Part shown: in pieces, positions 26,808 through 36,900 of the stretch
How positions within the stretch are numbered: position 1 is the stretch's first letter
Layout: every line of letters begins with the position of its first letter
Assembly: GCA_028709085.1 (NCBI GenBank)
Contig: JAQVXQ010000003.1
Location: forward strand, 1-57,402
From: Salinivirgaceae bacterium
GTDB taxonomy: Bacteria > Bacteroidota > Bacteroidia > Bacteroidales > Salinivirgaceae
Length of the DNA: 57,402 nucleotides
Reading direction: 5' to 3'
Made by a program: the position numbers and the translations under genes
Notes under the pieces: model-generated
Database searches by the model: none
The model's input: only the letters and a program-made list of their open reading frames with translations
What the model was told of the DNA's origin: nothing

Positions 26808-28289
26808 ATGCAAATAAGAGCGCGAAAAATCACTTCCAAAATGATTTCAAATAAAGGGGGAAACCAACCTACAAAACTCCGTGGAATCGTCTCTGTTCTT
26901 TGCATCATGGCACTTCTTCTTGGATTAAAGCCAACCGCCGCTGCACAAACATGGCAATATCCTAAGACCCTAGACTCAAAAATTGAGCGCGTTTTAAATT
27001 TGGAGTTTAACCTTACATTGAATCCCGAAGAGCCCATAAACAGCCCAATAACCACACTCGATAATATTCCGGTGAGCCTGCAAATTATGATTACGACCCT
27101 TTTAACAGGAACCAAAGAACGCCTTGCGTGGGCAACAAAGGAAAATGAAAAACTAATATCCGATCTTGTGAAAACAGAAGAGAAATCTGCCATATGGAAT
27201 TACGTTTATATCCGTCTGTTAGTCAATAAGACCATGCTTCACACCATGCAAAGTGAATATTTGTCGGCCTTTTGGACATTTTACAAAACCCACAATTTAC
27301 TCTCAGCATCAATAAAAAAGCACCCTAACCTAGTTCCATTGCACACCTTAGCCGATCTTTTCAACAAAGGAGTAGAAATCTCCAGTGAATATGACCCAAT
27401 GCTTAAACTCCTGTTACCCAATGCCATAAAAACAGACTCAATCCTTTTAAAGCAAAACTGGTCGGTTTCAGAAAAACCACTTTTCGACGCATTTTACTTG
27501 TTTTTTATAAAAGATTACGACCCATTGAATCCATGCCCAACTCCAAAAACCAAAGTCGAACAACTTGTTTACACCATCTATTTTCTAAATACACACAACC
27601 CATCAAAAATTGCCGAAATTGAGAAGTCTGCCCAATTCAAACACGCTCCCATCGACAATTTTATTCAAGGATGGAGTTCCCTTACCACCGGAAACTACGC
27701 GCAAGCCCGACAATATTTAAATGCACATTTGGAGGAGAAAAACACGGTACTCTACAAAAGAAGTTCTCTACTTGGATTTTACTTTATGGACATTATTGAA
27801 AATAAAAAGCCTAGCAAATCCAAGCATCAAGAACAACTTCAGCAACTACCCAAAAGCAACGCTTGGCGCGACAGAATGGCCGAAAAAGAGTTGACAGTGC
27901 AACACAATCCACAACTTTTAAAAGCTCGTTTACTATGCGATGGTCAAAAATATGAAGAAGCCCTATCGATCTTAACATCAATGAATAGCAAAACTATTGA
28001 AACCGACAATTTGCTCGAATTCCACTATCGAAAAGGACGGATTTTATTCCTACAAAAAAAGTACAACCAAGCGTTAGCTGAATATCAAAATGCACTTAAC
28101 CCAACAATTGCAACAAAAAGCTATTATAAACCACAAGCAGCATTCGACTGTGGCGAAATATATCGAGAAAGAAAAGATAGCACAAATGCGGTAAAGCACT
28201 ACAAATTAAGTCTTGAACAAGCCAACAAAGCCAACAGAAACGATATTGCTGTAAAAGCAAATGCAGCTCTCCGTGCGTTTAAAAACTAA
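26808..28289 (+). CDS. Exported TPR-repeat protein of unknown function
   Basis: A 493-residue helical protein. The N-terminus (11 polar residues, then MISNKGGNQPTK and a hydrophobic core GIVSVLCIMALLLGL, ending PTAAAQ) is a signal peptide; translation could equally begin at 26841. The body is helical, and residues from about 365 onward are recognisable tetratricopeptide-like pairs: CDGQKYEEALSILT, YRKGRILFLQKKYNQALAEY, AFDCGEIYRERKDSTNAVKHYKLSLEQA. The earlier part (about 50-360) is probably degenerate repeats. Such proteins usually scaffold complexes in the periplasm. The preceding exported barrel gene is 203 bases upstream. No enzymatic motif is seen. Confidence 0.82.
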   Translation: MQIRARKITSKMISNKGGNQPTKLRGIVSVLCIMALLLGLKPTAAAQTWQYPKTLDSKIERVLNLEFNLTLNPEEPINSPITTLDNIPVSLQIMITTLLTGTKERLAWATKENEKLISDLVKTEEKSAIWNYVYIRLLVNKTMLHTMQSEYLSAFWTFYKTHNLLSASIKKHPNLVPLHTLADLFNKGVEISSEYDPMLKLLLPNAIKTDSILLKQNWSVSEKPLFDAFYLFFIKDYDPLNPCPTPKTKVEQLVYTIYFLNTHNPSKIAEIEKSAQFKHAPIDNFIQGWSSLTTGNYAQARQYLNAHLEEKNTVLYKRSSLLGFYFMDIIENKKPSKSKHQEQLQQLPKSNAWRDRMAEKELTVQHNPQLLKARLLCDGQKYEEALSILTSMNSKTIETDNLLEFHYRKGRILFLQKKYNQALAEYQNALNPTIATKSYYKPQAAFDCGEIYRERKDSTNAVKHYKLSLEQANKANRNDIAVKANAALRAFKN

Positions 28290-28301
28290 AAACGAATCGC
28301 A

Positions 28302-28335
28302 TTTGTAACGTTTGAGGAAATTATTCGTATATTTG
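28302..28335 (+). promoter_or_regulatory. Promoter of the candidate small RNA
   Basis: TATATTTG (28328-28335) matches TAnnTTTG exactly. TTTG elements occur at 28302-28305 (22-base spacing) and 28311-28314 (13-base spacing), neither at the 19 bases seen in the best promoters of this window. Start of transcription is predicted near 28342. Confidence 0.55.
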
Positions 28336-28341
28336 CCTAGG

Positions 28342-28432
28342 TTTTAAGTATCAACAGATTTATTTCTGTTGACATGGTTTTAAGGGTTAATAACGGTACG
28401 AGAGGAAATAACATTTCCTCTCGTTACTTTTT
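28342..28432 (+). ncRNA. Candidate small RNA, about 91 nt, two hairpins and terminator
   Basis: Directly after a promoter box the sequence forms two perfect hairpins. The first has an 8-bp stem (28351-28358 with 28365-28372, TCAACAGA/TCTGTTGA) and a TTTATT loop. The second has a 12-bp stem (28398-28409 with 28413-28424, ACGAGAGGAAAT and complement), a 3-base loop and a five-T run (28428-28432), a typical terminator. GGTTTTAAG occurs twice, before and after the first hairpin (28340-28348, 28376-28384), and a 25-base unpaired linker joins the two. There is no convincing open reading frame, and the next gene starts 600 bases later, so it is not a leader of mce. Alternatively the second hairpin is only the terminator of the preceding TPR gene. 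I do not recognise it as 6S, tmRNA, SRP or RNase P RNA. Confidence 0.5.
28398..28432 (+). terminator. Rho-independent terminator after the small RNA
   Basis: A 12-bp perfect stem with AAC loop is followed, after TAC, by five T residues. It would also stop read-through from the TPR gene that ends at 28289. Confidence 0.8.
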
Positions 28433-28927
28433 CATGGAAGTTTGAGTTTTCATCTTCTCCATCAAATCCATACAGATGTTTACTAAGGCTCTCAAAATAC
28501 ATTATTCTACGCACCAAAATAAAATTCAACCATCATACTTTCGAAAATAATGATTCCTTAGTGTCACCCACTCTTTTAAATGCTTCGTGAACAGTTCCTT
28601 CAAAAACACGTTGATTAAATTACGACCACAAAAAAGAGAATCACAAAAATTCGCCTACCTAATTCTTTTCCAAACAAAAATATCATCGCTATTTAATATT
28701 ATATTCAAAAACGCATTTATGCAATTCAAATAGGATTTAACTTCACATACACAAAACAATGATCGTGTGTGCTTCGGCTTTTCAATTTCCTTTTTTTACG
28801 TTCATCGACAACCGATAAATACACATTGTTCTCAATTAAAGGCAAACTAATTCACAAAAGGAAATACAACATTGTTTAATAACATGTTTTTTTCAATAAA
28901 AATGGCGGTAAACCCAAATGAGTTGGC
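28433..28927. other. Long AT-rich intergenic region before mce
   Basis: No reading frame of convincing length, tRNA or further terminator is seen in these ~495 bases. A short ACACA/TGTGT pairing near 28750 is too weak to call. A minus-strand TATTTTTG near 28673 matches the promoter box but has nothing recognisable behind it. Confidence 0.4.
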
Positions 28928-28935
28928 TAATTTTG
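28928..28935 (+). promoter_or_regulatory. Promoter -7 box of the mce-mmd operon
   Basis: TAATTTTG matches TAnnTTTG and is followed by GCAC. Transcription would begin near 28942, leaving a 5' leader of about 99 bases before the mce ATG. No -33 TTTG is seen and the leader holds no clear hairpin. Confidence 0.5.
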
Positions 28936-29040
28936 CACAAGAATTTTGAAAATCAATTAAAACATTAATTCTGAACGAAAACACATCGTAATCGTCAAGA
29001 AAAACATTGAAATTTTTCAAACTTAATAAAACACAAATAT

Positions 29041-29442
29041 ATGAACCCTACCCACATTGAACACATCGGCATCGCGGTAAAGAGTCTCGACGAGGCAATA
29101 CCGTTTTTCAGCAAAATGCTCGGACAAGAGTGTTATGCTGTTGAAGAGGTTAAAGAGCAAAAAGTAAAGACGGCTTTCTTTAAAGTTGGACAGACAAAAA
29201 TCGAATTATTGGAATCGACCGATCCAGAAGGACCTATCGGGAAATTCATCGAGAAAAAAGGCGAGGGAATTCATCATCTTGCATTTGCTGTCCCTGATGT
29301 AAATCAGGCGTTAAAAGAAGCCGAAGAGATGGGAATTAAAACCATTGACAAAGAAGGCAGAAAAGGTGCTGAGGGATTAAAAATCGGTTTTTTACATCCC
29401 AAATCAACATACGGTATTTTAACCGAGCTTTGTAGCAAATAA
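29041..29442 (+). CDS. mce: Methylmalonyl-CoA epimerase
   Basis: This metal enzyme interconverts (R)- and (S)-methylmalonyl-CoA. The 133 residues form two glyoxalase/VOC half-modules: HIEHIGIAVKSLDEAIPFF at the start and GEGIHHLAFAVPD in the middle. Likely metal ligands are His8, His79 and Glu129 (ILTELC). Length and the terminal KSTYGILTEL are standard for the family. It is first in a five-gene operon with the subunits of methylmalonyl-CoA decarboxylase, whose substrate it supplies in the correct stereoisomer. In propionate-forming Bacteroidota it follows methylmalonyl-CoA mutase, which is not in this window. Confidence 0.96.
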   Translation: MNPTHIEHIGIAVKSLDEAIPFFSKMLGQECYAVEEVKEQKVKTAFFKVGQTKIELLESTDPEGPIGKFIEKKGEGIHHLAFAVPDVNQALKEAEEMGIKTIDKEGRKGAEGLKIGFLHPKSTYGILTELCSK

Positions 29443-29485
29443 CTATGAATTGTAGGTATAATAACAAGTTAATATCCTTCATCCA

Positions 29486-31045
29486 ATGACAAATCAAGAT
29501 AAAATCAAAGAACTGATTGATTTAAGAGCCCAAGCCAAATTAGGCGGTGGCATCAAACGAATTGAATCACAACACGCTAAAGGCAAAATGACGGCTCGTG
29601 AACGCATCGAAAAACTCCTCGACGACGGTTCGTTTGAAGAGTACGACATGTTTGTAACGCACCGATGTACCAATTTTGGCCTTGAAAAGCAAAAATTTAT
29701 GGGCGACGGCGTAGTAACCGGTCAAGGAACCATCGATGGACGTATTGTTTTTGTTTTCTCACAAGACTTTACCGTTTTTGGAGGTTCACTATCCGAAACC
29801 TTTGCATTGAAAATATGTAAAGTTATGGATATGGCCATGAAAGTAGGCGCACCTGTAATTGGCATCAACGATTCAGGAGGTGCTCGTATTCAGGAAGGCG
29901 TTACTTCGCTTGCCGGGTATGCCGAAATTTTCCAACGCAACATTATGGCATCGGGAGTTATTCCACAAATCTCTGCTATTTTCGGACCATGCGCAGGAGG
30001 AGCCGTTTATTCACCTGCCCTAACCGATTTTATTTTAATGACCGAAGAGAACAGCTATATGTTTGTTACCGGTCCCAAAGTTGTGAAAACGGTTACAGGA
30101 GAAGACATTACCGTAGCTGACCTTGGTGGTGCCGATGTTCACTCAACAAAATCAGGGGTTGCCCATTTTAAAGTTGAAAACGAAGAAGAGGGAATTTTAA
30201 TTATTCGTAAATTAATGTCCTACCTTCCACAAAACAATTTAGAAGAGCCACCAGTAACAGACTGCAACGATCCTATTAATCGTTTGGAGGATTCTCTAAA
30301 TACAATTATCCCAGATAATCCCAACTTACCATACGATATTACCGATGTAATTCACAGTTTGGTTGACCACGGCGAGTTTTTAGAAGTGCATCGCAACTTT
30401 GCTAAAAATATGGTGGTTGGATTTGCTAAAATGAATGGTTTCCCCATTGCTATTATTGCAAATCAACCCAGTTATTTGGCAGGAGTATTAGATATTGGCG
30501 CATCAAGAAAAGCAGCACGTTTTGTACGTTTTGCTGACGCATTCAATATTCCAATCCTAACGCTAGTTGACGTTCCCGGTTTCCTTCCAGGAAGTGGCCA
30601 GGAATATGGCGGAATTATTATACACGGAGCAAAACTGCTTTACGCATATGGCGAAGCAACAGTGCCAAAAATCACAATAACCTTACGTAAATCGTATGGT
30701 GGAGCCCACGACGTTATGAGTTGTAAACAATTACGCGGAGACTTAAATTACGCATGGCCAACCTCTGAAATTGCTGTAATGGGTGCTAAAGGAGCCATTG
30801 AGGTTCTTGAAAGTAAAGCCATTAGTGCATTTACAGATATGGATGAAAAAGCAAAATTCATGAATGAAAAAGAACTTGAATATCGTGAAAAATTTGCCAA
30901 TCCTTACCAAGCAGCGTCATACGGTTATATTGACGATGTTATTGAGCCCAGAAATACTCGATTTAGAGTTATCCGAGGATTCGAAATGCTTCAAACAAAG
31001 AAGGTTTCCAACCCACCAAAAAAACATGGTAACATTCCACTTTAA
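29486..31045 (+). CDS. mmdA: Methylmalonyl-CoA decarboxylase alpha subunit (carboxyltransferase)
   Basis: The 519-residue carboxyltransferase moves the carboxyl group of (S)-methylmalonyl-CoA onto the biotin of the carrier subunit, giving propionyl-CoA. It belongs to the acyl-CoA carboxylase beta family, with the two crotonase-like halves and CoA-site glycines in [36 protein letters not shown] and, in the second half, [16 protein letters not shown] and [10 protein letters not shown]. Sequence alone does not separate it from propionyl-CoA carboxylase beta. The downstream OadG-like, biotin-carrier and sodium-pump genes, and no biotin carboxylase gene, decide for the decarboxylase. Confidence 0.93.
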   Translation: MTNQDKIKELIDLRAQAKLGGGIKRIESQHAKGKMTARERIEKLLDDGSFEEYDMFVTHRCTNFGLEKQKFMGDGVVTGQGTIDGRIVFVFSQDFTVFGGSLSETFALKICKVMDMAMKVGAPVIGINDSGGARIQEGVTSLAGYAEIFQRNIMASGVIPQISAIFGPCAGGAVYSPALTDFILMTEENSYMFVTGPKVVKTVTGEDITVADLGGADVHSTKSGVAHFKVENEEEGILIIRKLMSYLPQNNLEEPPVTDCNDPINRLEDSLNTIIPDNPNLPYDITDVIHSLVDHGEFLEVHRNFAKNMVVGFAKMNGFPIAIIANQPSYLAGVLDIGASRKAARFVRFADAFNIPILTLVDVPGFLPGSGQEYGGIIIHGAKLLYAYGEATVPKITITLRKSYGGAHDVMSCKQLRGDLNYAWPTSEIAVMGAKGAIEVLESKAISAFTDMDEKAKFMNEKELEYREKFANPYQAASYGYIDDVIEPRNTRFRVIRGFEMLQTKKVSNPPKKHGNIPL

Positions 31046-31060
31046 TAAAACAGGTATATT

Positions 31061-31423
31061 ATGACATCAGTACTCGACGCAATAGCTTCGCAAGGAGGTT
31101 GGGCAGTAGCAATAGTGGGAACAGTAGTTGTCTTTTTGGCACTCTATTTTCTCTCATTGTTATTCAAGTTCATCCCGTATGTAATGGAGCTTAGTTTACG
31201 CTATAAACTGCGGAAACAAGGAAAATTAGATATTACTAGCGAAAAAAATCTTTCTATCGACGGAGACACCAATGCTGCCATAGCCATGGCAATATACATG
31301 ATGCTCGACGATAATCACGATGAAGAGAGTAATATCATCACCATTAAAAGGCTCTCCAGAAGGTACTCTCCATGGAGCAGTAAGATTTACAATGTGATGA
31401 ATTTGCCGGGAAGAAGTATTTAA
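31061..31423 (+). CDS. mmdD: OadG-like delta subunit of methylmalonyl-CoA decarboxylase
   Basis: A 120-residue membrane-anchored assembly subunit. One membrane helix (about 14-39, WAVAIVGTVVVFLALYFLS begins it) is followed by a soluble tail with a charged stretch and the conserved-looking IAMAIYMMLDDN helix. In related pumps this subunit ties the carboxyltransferase and biotin carrier to the membrane beta subunit. It lies 15 bases after mmdA. Low sequence conservation is usual for the family, so size, topology and position carry the assignment. Confidence 0.85.
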   Translation: MTSVLDAIASQGGWAVAIVGTVVVFLALYFLSLLFKFIPYVMELSLRYKLRKQGKLDITSEKNLSIDGDTNAAIAMAIYMMLDDNHDEESNIITIKRLSRRYSPWSSKIYNVMNLPGRSI

Positions 31424-31484
31424 TCGGCAAATGATATTTAGAAACAATAATAAATAAAGAGCATTTAATAAAACTCAACTAGGT

Positions 31485-31910
31485 ATGAAGAATTATTCAT
31501 TTACCATAAAAGGACAGAAATACGATGTCCACATAAAAGATTTCGAAGACAACATTGCTAACATTGAAGTAAATGGTACTAGCTATGACGTAGAAGTAAT
31601 CTCAGAAGTAAAGAAAACTAAAACACCAACTTTGGTTCGTAAGCCTGTACAAAACAAACCGGGCGAAGGAACTATTAAAAAGTCGGCTGGATCAGGGGGC
31701 TATACACTATTGGCGCCACTTCCAGGCAGCATTTTCAAAATTGAGGTTAAGGTTGGTGACACCGTTACCAAAGGTCAAACTTTGTTGGTCATGGAAGCGA
31801 TGAAGATGGAAAACAACATCCAATCGGAGAAAGACGGTGTAGTTAAAGAGATCAAAGTAAATATCGGAGACTCAGTTCTTCAAAACGATGCATTATTAGT
31901 CATTGAGTAA
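31485..31910 (+). CDS. mmdC: Biotin carboxyl carrier (gamma) subunit
   Basis: A 141-residue biotin carrier. The C-terminal ~70 residues are a biotinyl domain with biotinylation motif EAMKMEN (Lys107). They are preceded by a Lys/Pro/Gly-rich flexible linker (about 43-72) and an N-terminal beta-rich part (about 1-42, YSFTIKGQKYDVHIKDF). The biotin swings between the carboxyltransferase and the sodium pump. It lies 61 bases after mmdD and 39 before the beta-subunit gene. Confidence 0.95.
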   Translation: MKNYSFTIKGQKYDVHIKDFEDNIANIEVNGTSYDVEVISEVKKTKTPTLVRKPVQNKPGEGTIKKSAGSGGYTLLAPLPGSIFKIEVKVGDTVTKGQTLLVMEAMKMENNIQSEKDGVVKEIKVNIGDSVLQNDALLVIE

Positions 31911-31949
31911 ACCCCAACAAAAAGGTTTACAACTAAATGTGATAATATT

Positions 31950-33599
31950 ATGACAAAAAAAATATTGTTAATCATTACACTTTTTGCATCGTTTTTATCG
32001 TTCACAAACGCTGAAACGATTGGCAAGAAAATGCTAATAGACGGAAAATGGCTCAACAGTTCGGAAGGCTATTATCCTACTCCATTGGCAGGAGACACAG
32101 CAAAAGCTGAAGTTCTACCTGTATCGCGATACAAATACCTTACTTTTAAAGCCGACAACCAATTTTACTTGGACTCGGCAAAAGTTCGATATACAGGAGT
32201 TTATGAGATCATAGACAATAAAGTTGTTTTAACGTTCAACGTTCAAAAACTTACTCGACTTTTAAAAAACACCGATGCTAACGACAGAAGCGGTAGTCAT
32301 AAAGCGGAATATTTTGAATTGGATCTTGGAATAAGAGAGGGTTTAATTGACAACAATGGTATCTTAATATTAGATGGATTAGAGTATAAAAACTACTCCG
32401 AATCCATTGCTGGAGTGATCAATTTCTATGAATTTAGTGGTTTTGCCAATGCTACTCGTGGCAACTTAATCATGATTATTATAGGATTGATTTTTGTTTA
32501 TCTTGGCATTAAATACGACTATGAGCCCCTTCTTTTAATTCCAATTGGGATTGGTATTTTACTGGGAAACATACCCATGTATCAGGCAATCGACTTTAAC
32601 CTCGGGTTAGGAGTATATGAGCCTGGAAGTGTGCTAAACATTCTCTATCAAGGAGTTATTCAGGGATGGTATCCACCGCTGATCTTCTTGGGAATTGGAG
32701 CAATGACCGATTTCTCATCCCTCATTTCCAATCCACGCTTAATGCTTTTAGGAGCCGCTGCACAAATTGGAATATTTATAACGTTTTTAGGTGCCTTAAT
32801 TTTAGGCTTTGCCCCCGCAGAAGCAGGTGCAATTGGTATTATTGGTGGAGCCGATGGTCCCACAGCGATTTTCCTCTCCTCAAAACTAGCCAATGGAACC
32901 AACATTCTGGGATATGACGCAAACGGAATAGCCATCGTGGTTAAAAATCTAATTGGACCTATTGCCATTGCAGCCTATTCATACATGGCTCTTGTACCGG
33001 TTATCCAGCCTCCTGTGATCAACTTACTTACAACAAAAAAAGAGCGCAAAATCAAAATGAAGTCGCCTCGTACGGTGTCAAAACTTGAAAAGATATTATT
33101 TCCAATTATTGGATTATTAGTAACGCTTTTCATTGCACCATCGGCACTTCCACTACTCGGTATGCTATTCTTTGGAAACTTACTCAAAGAGAGTGGTGTT
33201 ACAAAACGACTAGCAACAACCGCAAGCAATGCGCTTATTGACACGATAACAATGCTGTTAGGAATCACTGTTGGTGCTTCAACACAAGCCGATGTGTTTT
33301 TAACAAAGGACTCAATCCTGATCTTTATCTTAGGAGCAGCTTCATTTGTTGTGGCTACAGCCTGCGGAGTGATTTTTGCAAAAATCATGAATTGGGCATC
33401 TTCAAAGGACAATCCAATTAATCCAATGATTGGTGCAGCCGGAGTATCGGCAGTTCCTGACAGTGCTCGCGTAGTTCAAGGATTAGGGTTAAAAGCCGAC
33501 CCAACAAACCACCTTCTAATGCATGCAATGGCTCCAAACGTTTCCGGAGTTATTGGTTCAGCAGTAGCTGCGGGTATCTTATTAAGCTTTTTACTATAA
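31950..33599 (+). CDS. mmdB: Sodium-pumping decarboxylase beta subunit with extra N-terminal periplasmic domain
   Basis: The membrane subunit decarboxylates carboxybiotin and exports sodium. The pump core begins near residue 171 (NLIMIIIGLIFVYLGIKYDYEPLLLIPIGIG, shown only in part here by its key glycines) and holds the signature GGADGPTAIF, with Asp302 corresponding to the essential Asp203 of the Klebsiella oxaloacetate decarboxylase beta subunit. The total of 549 residues is well above the usual 380-430. The excess is an N-terminal signal peptide (1-21) plus about 145 residues with beta-strand character, including LIDGKWLNSSEG and TGVYEIIDNKVVLTFNV, reminiscent of small lipocalin-like domains. 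That part should lie in the periplasm. It is the last gene of the operon and a hairpin terminator follows. Confidence 0.92.
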   Translation: MTKKILLIITLFASFLSFTNAETIGKKMLIDGKWLNSSEGYYPTPLAGDTAKAEVLPVSRYKYLTFKADNQFYLDSAKVRYTGVYEIIDNKVVLTFNVQKLTRLLKNTDANDRSGSHKAEYFELDLGIREGLIDNNGILILDGLEYKNYSESIAGVINFYEFSGFANATRGNLIMIIIGLIFVYLGIKYDYEPLLLIPIGIGILLGNIPMYQAIDFNLGLGVYEPGSVLNILYQGVIQGWYPPLIFLGIGAMTDFSSLISNPRLMLLGAAAQIGIFITFLGALILGFAPAEAGAIGIIGGADGPTAIFLSSKLANGTNILGYDANGIAIVVKNLIGPIAIAAYSYMALVPVIQPPVINLLTTKKERKIKMKSPRTVSKLEKILFPIIGLLVTLFIAPSALPLLGMLFFGNLLKESGVTKRLATTASNALIDTITMLLGITVGASTQADVFLTKDSILIFILGAASFVVATACGVIFAKIMNWASSKDNPINPMIGAAGVSAVPDSARVVQGLGLKADPTNHLLMHAMAPNVSGVIGSAVAAGILLSFLL

Positions 33600-33612
33600 G
33601 ATTTTAGAATCT

Positions 33613-33650
33613 AAAAAAAAGGTGTTGAAATAATTTCAACACCTTTTTTT
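33613..33650 (+). terminator. Rho-independent terminator of the mce-mmd operon
   Basis: A perfect 10-bp stem (GGTGTTGAAA, 33621-33630, with 33634-33643) has a 3-base loop, is followed by seven T residues, and is preceded by eight A residues. It can act in both directions, but no minus-strand gene reaches it closely. Confidence 0.92.
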
Positions 33651-33909
33651 ATTTTCAGAATCGTTGTTGTGCGAAGAATTATTAGGAATGCATACTGAAA
33701 TTTTCGTAGCGTTCTGAAAACTATGGAACTATTTTCACTCCATTAGTTGCTACCACTCAGTGGAGCGGATATAACTCCTCCAAATAAAAAAGGAAGATTC
33801 GTCTTTAACGCTAAGCCTTGATATAAGTATATTGTAAAAAACCCATAATCAGGTTAGGAGAAAAATGTGAAAATATAGCGAGCAACAATGTCTCAGAATC
33901 GAAACATAG
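33651..33909. other. Intergenic region between convergent units
   Basis: This separates the mmdB terminator from the 3' end of the SpoIIE-domain gene. It includes a short palindrome CCACTCAGTGG near 33752-33762 but no T-run, repeat pair or credible frame. I see nothing else in it. Confidence 0.4.
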
Positions 33910-36900
33910 CTACGACATCCGTAAACCAATAACCAAAATATCATCGATTTGCTCATTCTCTCCTCGCCATCGCTCAAAATTATTTTCCAACATCGCTTGT
34001 TGAAGATCCATATTGTCGGATTTGAAATTTGACAGAAACTCTTTAAATCGAGCTTTTTTAAATTTCTGCTCATCAACGCCTCCAAACTGATCAACATACC
34101 CATCGGTAAACATGTAAAAAACATCATCTATATCATAGGTAAGTTCGTGATTGGTAAATCTATATCCATTAGTGACATCAGAAATTCCTACCGGCATTCT
34201 ATCGGCTTTGATTTCGCGTAAAACTCCGGCTTTAACATGATAGAGTGAATTTATAGCACCTGCATATTGAACTGTACGAACATTTTTGTCGAAAACACAG
34301 AGGGAAAGATCCATCCCTTCGGCTAAAAAATATTCTTCATGATGGTTTTTAAAAAGCGAACACACTTTAAAATCGAGCATTTGAAGAATGTCTCCCGGGC
34401 GATCCATACTGTTTTGCACTATTATTTCCTGAAGCAACTTTACGCCAATAACTGACATTAAAGCACCGGGAACACCATGTCCTGTGCAGTCAACGGCAGC
34501 AATACAGAACCGATTATCGCCAAAATCATGAACCCAATAAAAGTCTCCACTTACAATATCTTTTGGTTTGTATAGAACAAAGGAATCGGGGAATATTGCA
34601 CGAACTTTAAGTTCATCGGGAAATAGGGCGCGTTGAATACGATGAGCATAACGCATGCTATCCGTCATATTGCGATTAAGAATTGCCAAAGTATCTTTCT
34701 GGCGGGCAACCTCTTTTGCTGCTCCCTCCTTCTCTCGAAGAATCATATTTATACGCCGTAGCTTTCTTGTTCTGATCTCAAAAAAACGCCAAAACAATAA
34801 AAGCACAATCAAACCGTAAACAATATAAGCCCAATATGTTACATACCATGCTGGTGTCACAATGAGTTTAATTTGTCGAACATTAGTACTCCAAATTTGA
34901 TCCGAGTTAGAGCCATTTATATACAGATTATACTTCCCCGCCGATAAATTTAAAAAGGATACAAAATTTTGATTCCCAATATCAACCCACTCTTCATTGT
35001 CAAAACGATATCTATATCTGTTTTTTCCGGGACTAGTTAAATCCACAGATGAAAATGATATTTTTACCATAAATTCTGAAGGATGAATGGTTATCGACTC
35101 AATATCAGTTTCATCTATTTTCCTAATACCGCTCTTTCCTGTAATCTCGACGCCGGAAAACACCATTTTAGGATCAAATTTACTTTTCTGAATTTTTGCA
35201 GGATCAAAAGAAGAGATTCCTCCCTGTGTACCAAAGATTAGCCTCCCGTCGGAAAAATGAATGCTTGCACCGAGATTAAACTCCATGCTATTTAATCCGT
35301 CCTCCTTTTCAAATTGCATGGTAATACTATCTTTTGGGGAATAACTGTATAATCCAAAGTCGGTTCCCAACCACAAACGCCCCATAGAATCCTCTTCAAT
35401 GGAAAATATCACTTTACTCTGCAATTCTTCAACTTTGATAAACTGCTCCGGTATTTTGAAAGCATGATCAAAATAGAACAAACCTGAAGTTGTTCCAATC
35501 CACATACGGCCGTTCGAATCAATATGTAATATATATATGGTGTTAATATTAATTCCCTGTCGGTGATCATCTCCAATCTGTAAATATTTTATTTCTTTAT
35601 TTCGAAGGTCGTATCGCAACAATCCTTGCGTAACTGCCAGATACAAAATTGTATCATTTCCAACAATATCAATAACATGTTTTTGGCCTATCTTTAAAAA
35701 GGAATCGATCTCTTTTACAAAGCCCGATTGCTTATTGATTTTATCAATATGATATAGGCCTAAATCGGTTGCTAAATAAAAATCATCGCCAATAGAAAGC
35801 GTCCGATACAACGAAAAGTCTTTAAATTCAACAATCTCTCCAAGATATGGGTAAAGCGTTAGGGGATCAATTAAATTATTTTGATGATCTAAAAAAAAAT
35901 GGCCCGAATATGTAAACACCCAAATATTAGAATCCAACTCTGTAATATATGTTACTCTATTTGAATATAATCCATTGGAAACCTGATCTATATTGATATA
36001 CGAATAATTGGTAGAGTCAAGATCATATGTCATTAAACCAAAGCTATAACCGCCAGCTATAATTCGATTATCATCGATTTTAAGCGCCATGGTTTGATTA
36101 TCGAAAACAACATCTTCAAATTCAACCGTAGGGATAATAGTCTTAATATCAGATGGTCGCATATCAAACTGTACCAGTCCACCGCCATCAGTCCCAATCC
36201 ACATCGTTTTATTGTTGTCGAGAAAAGCACTGAGTATTCCTATTTTTAATGCACGAGCCTTGACATCTTCAGTTTGAGAATAGGGTGTAAAATCATTATT
36301 CATAAATATACTTACCCCAGTTCCACTAATTCCATATAGAATTCCATCCCTTTTATGTAAAAAATCAATGGATTCATTATTTTTATAAGCCGTTTGATCT
36401 TTAAAATCAGCCGATATAACAATATGGGCCCCTTTTAATAAAACAACAACTCGATTATCTTCAAGAACTTCTACATTAATTACTTTGCGATCGTTCAATT
36501 GGTTTAACTTAATGGAAATCACCTTATCATTTTTAATGACTCGCAATGAATCTGAAGAGACAAAAATCAAATCGCCGGCCCCATTCAACGCCAGTTTGGT
36601 CTGATCAATTATTGAATTATCGCTATCAAAGTGAAAGTTTTTAGAGGTATTATTCGATATGTCAAATTTTGTAATATAGCTATAGGTTTGGATCCATGCG
36701 ACGTTCTTAGAATCAATTATCAATCCTATAACGCGACTCTCAGGTAATAAAAATCGTCCTTTTTCCATGGTTATCGCTTCGATATACTCTTTGTTGTGAT
36801 CAATGATATTAACACCTAGACGAGTACCAACCCAAATACAACCTGAAGTATCGGAAGCTATACTACTTATAAACCCATCAATAAGGGAAGCAGGATCAGA

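Noticed and set aside
26801-27193. Minus-strand reading frame of 130 codons
   Set aside because: It is antisense to the signal peptide and first part of the TPR protein gene, which has a promoter and clear export signal.
28433-28927. Possible riboswitch or attenuator before mce
   Set aside because: No stable hairpin series or terminator/antiterminator pair could be drawn, and the mce promoter box lies downstream of the whole stretch.
33740-33770. Short palindrome CCACTCAGTGG after the mmd terminator
   Set aside because: It is short, not near a promoter or gene start, and no second copy was seen.
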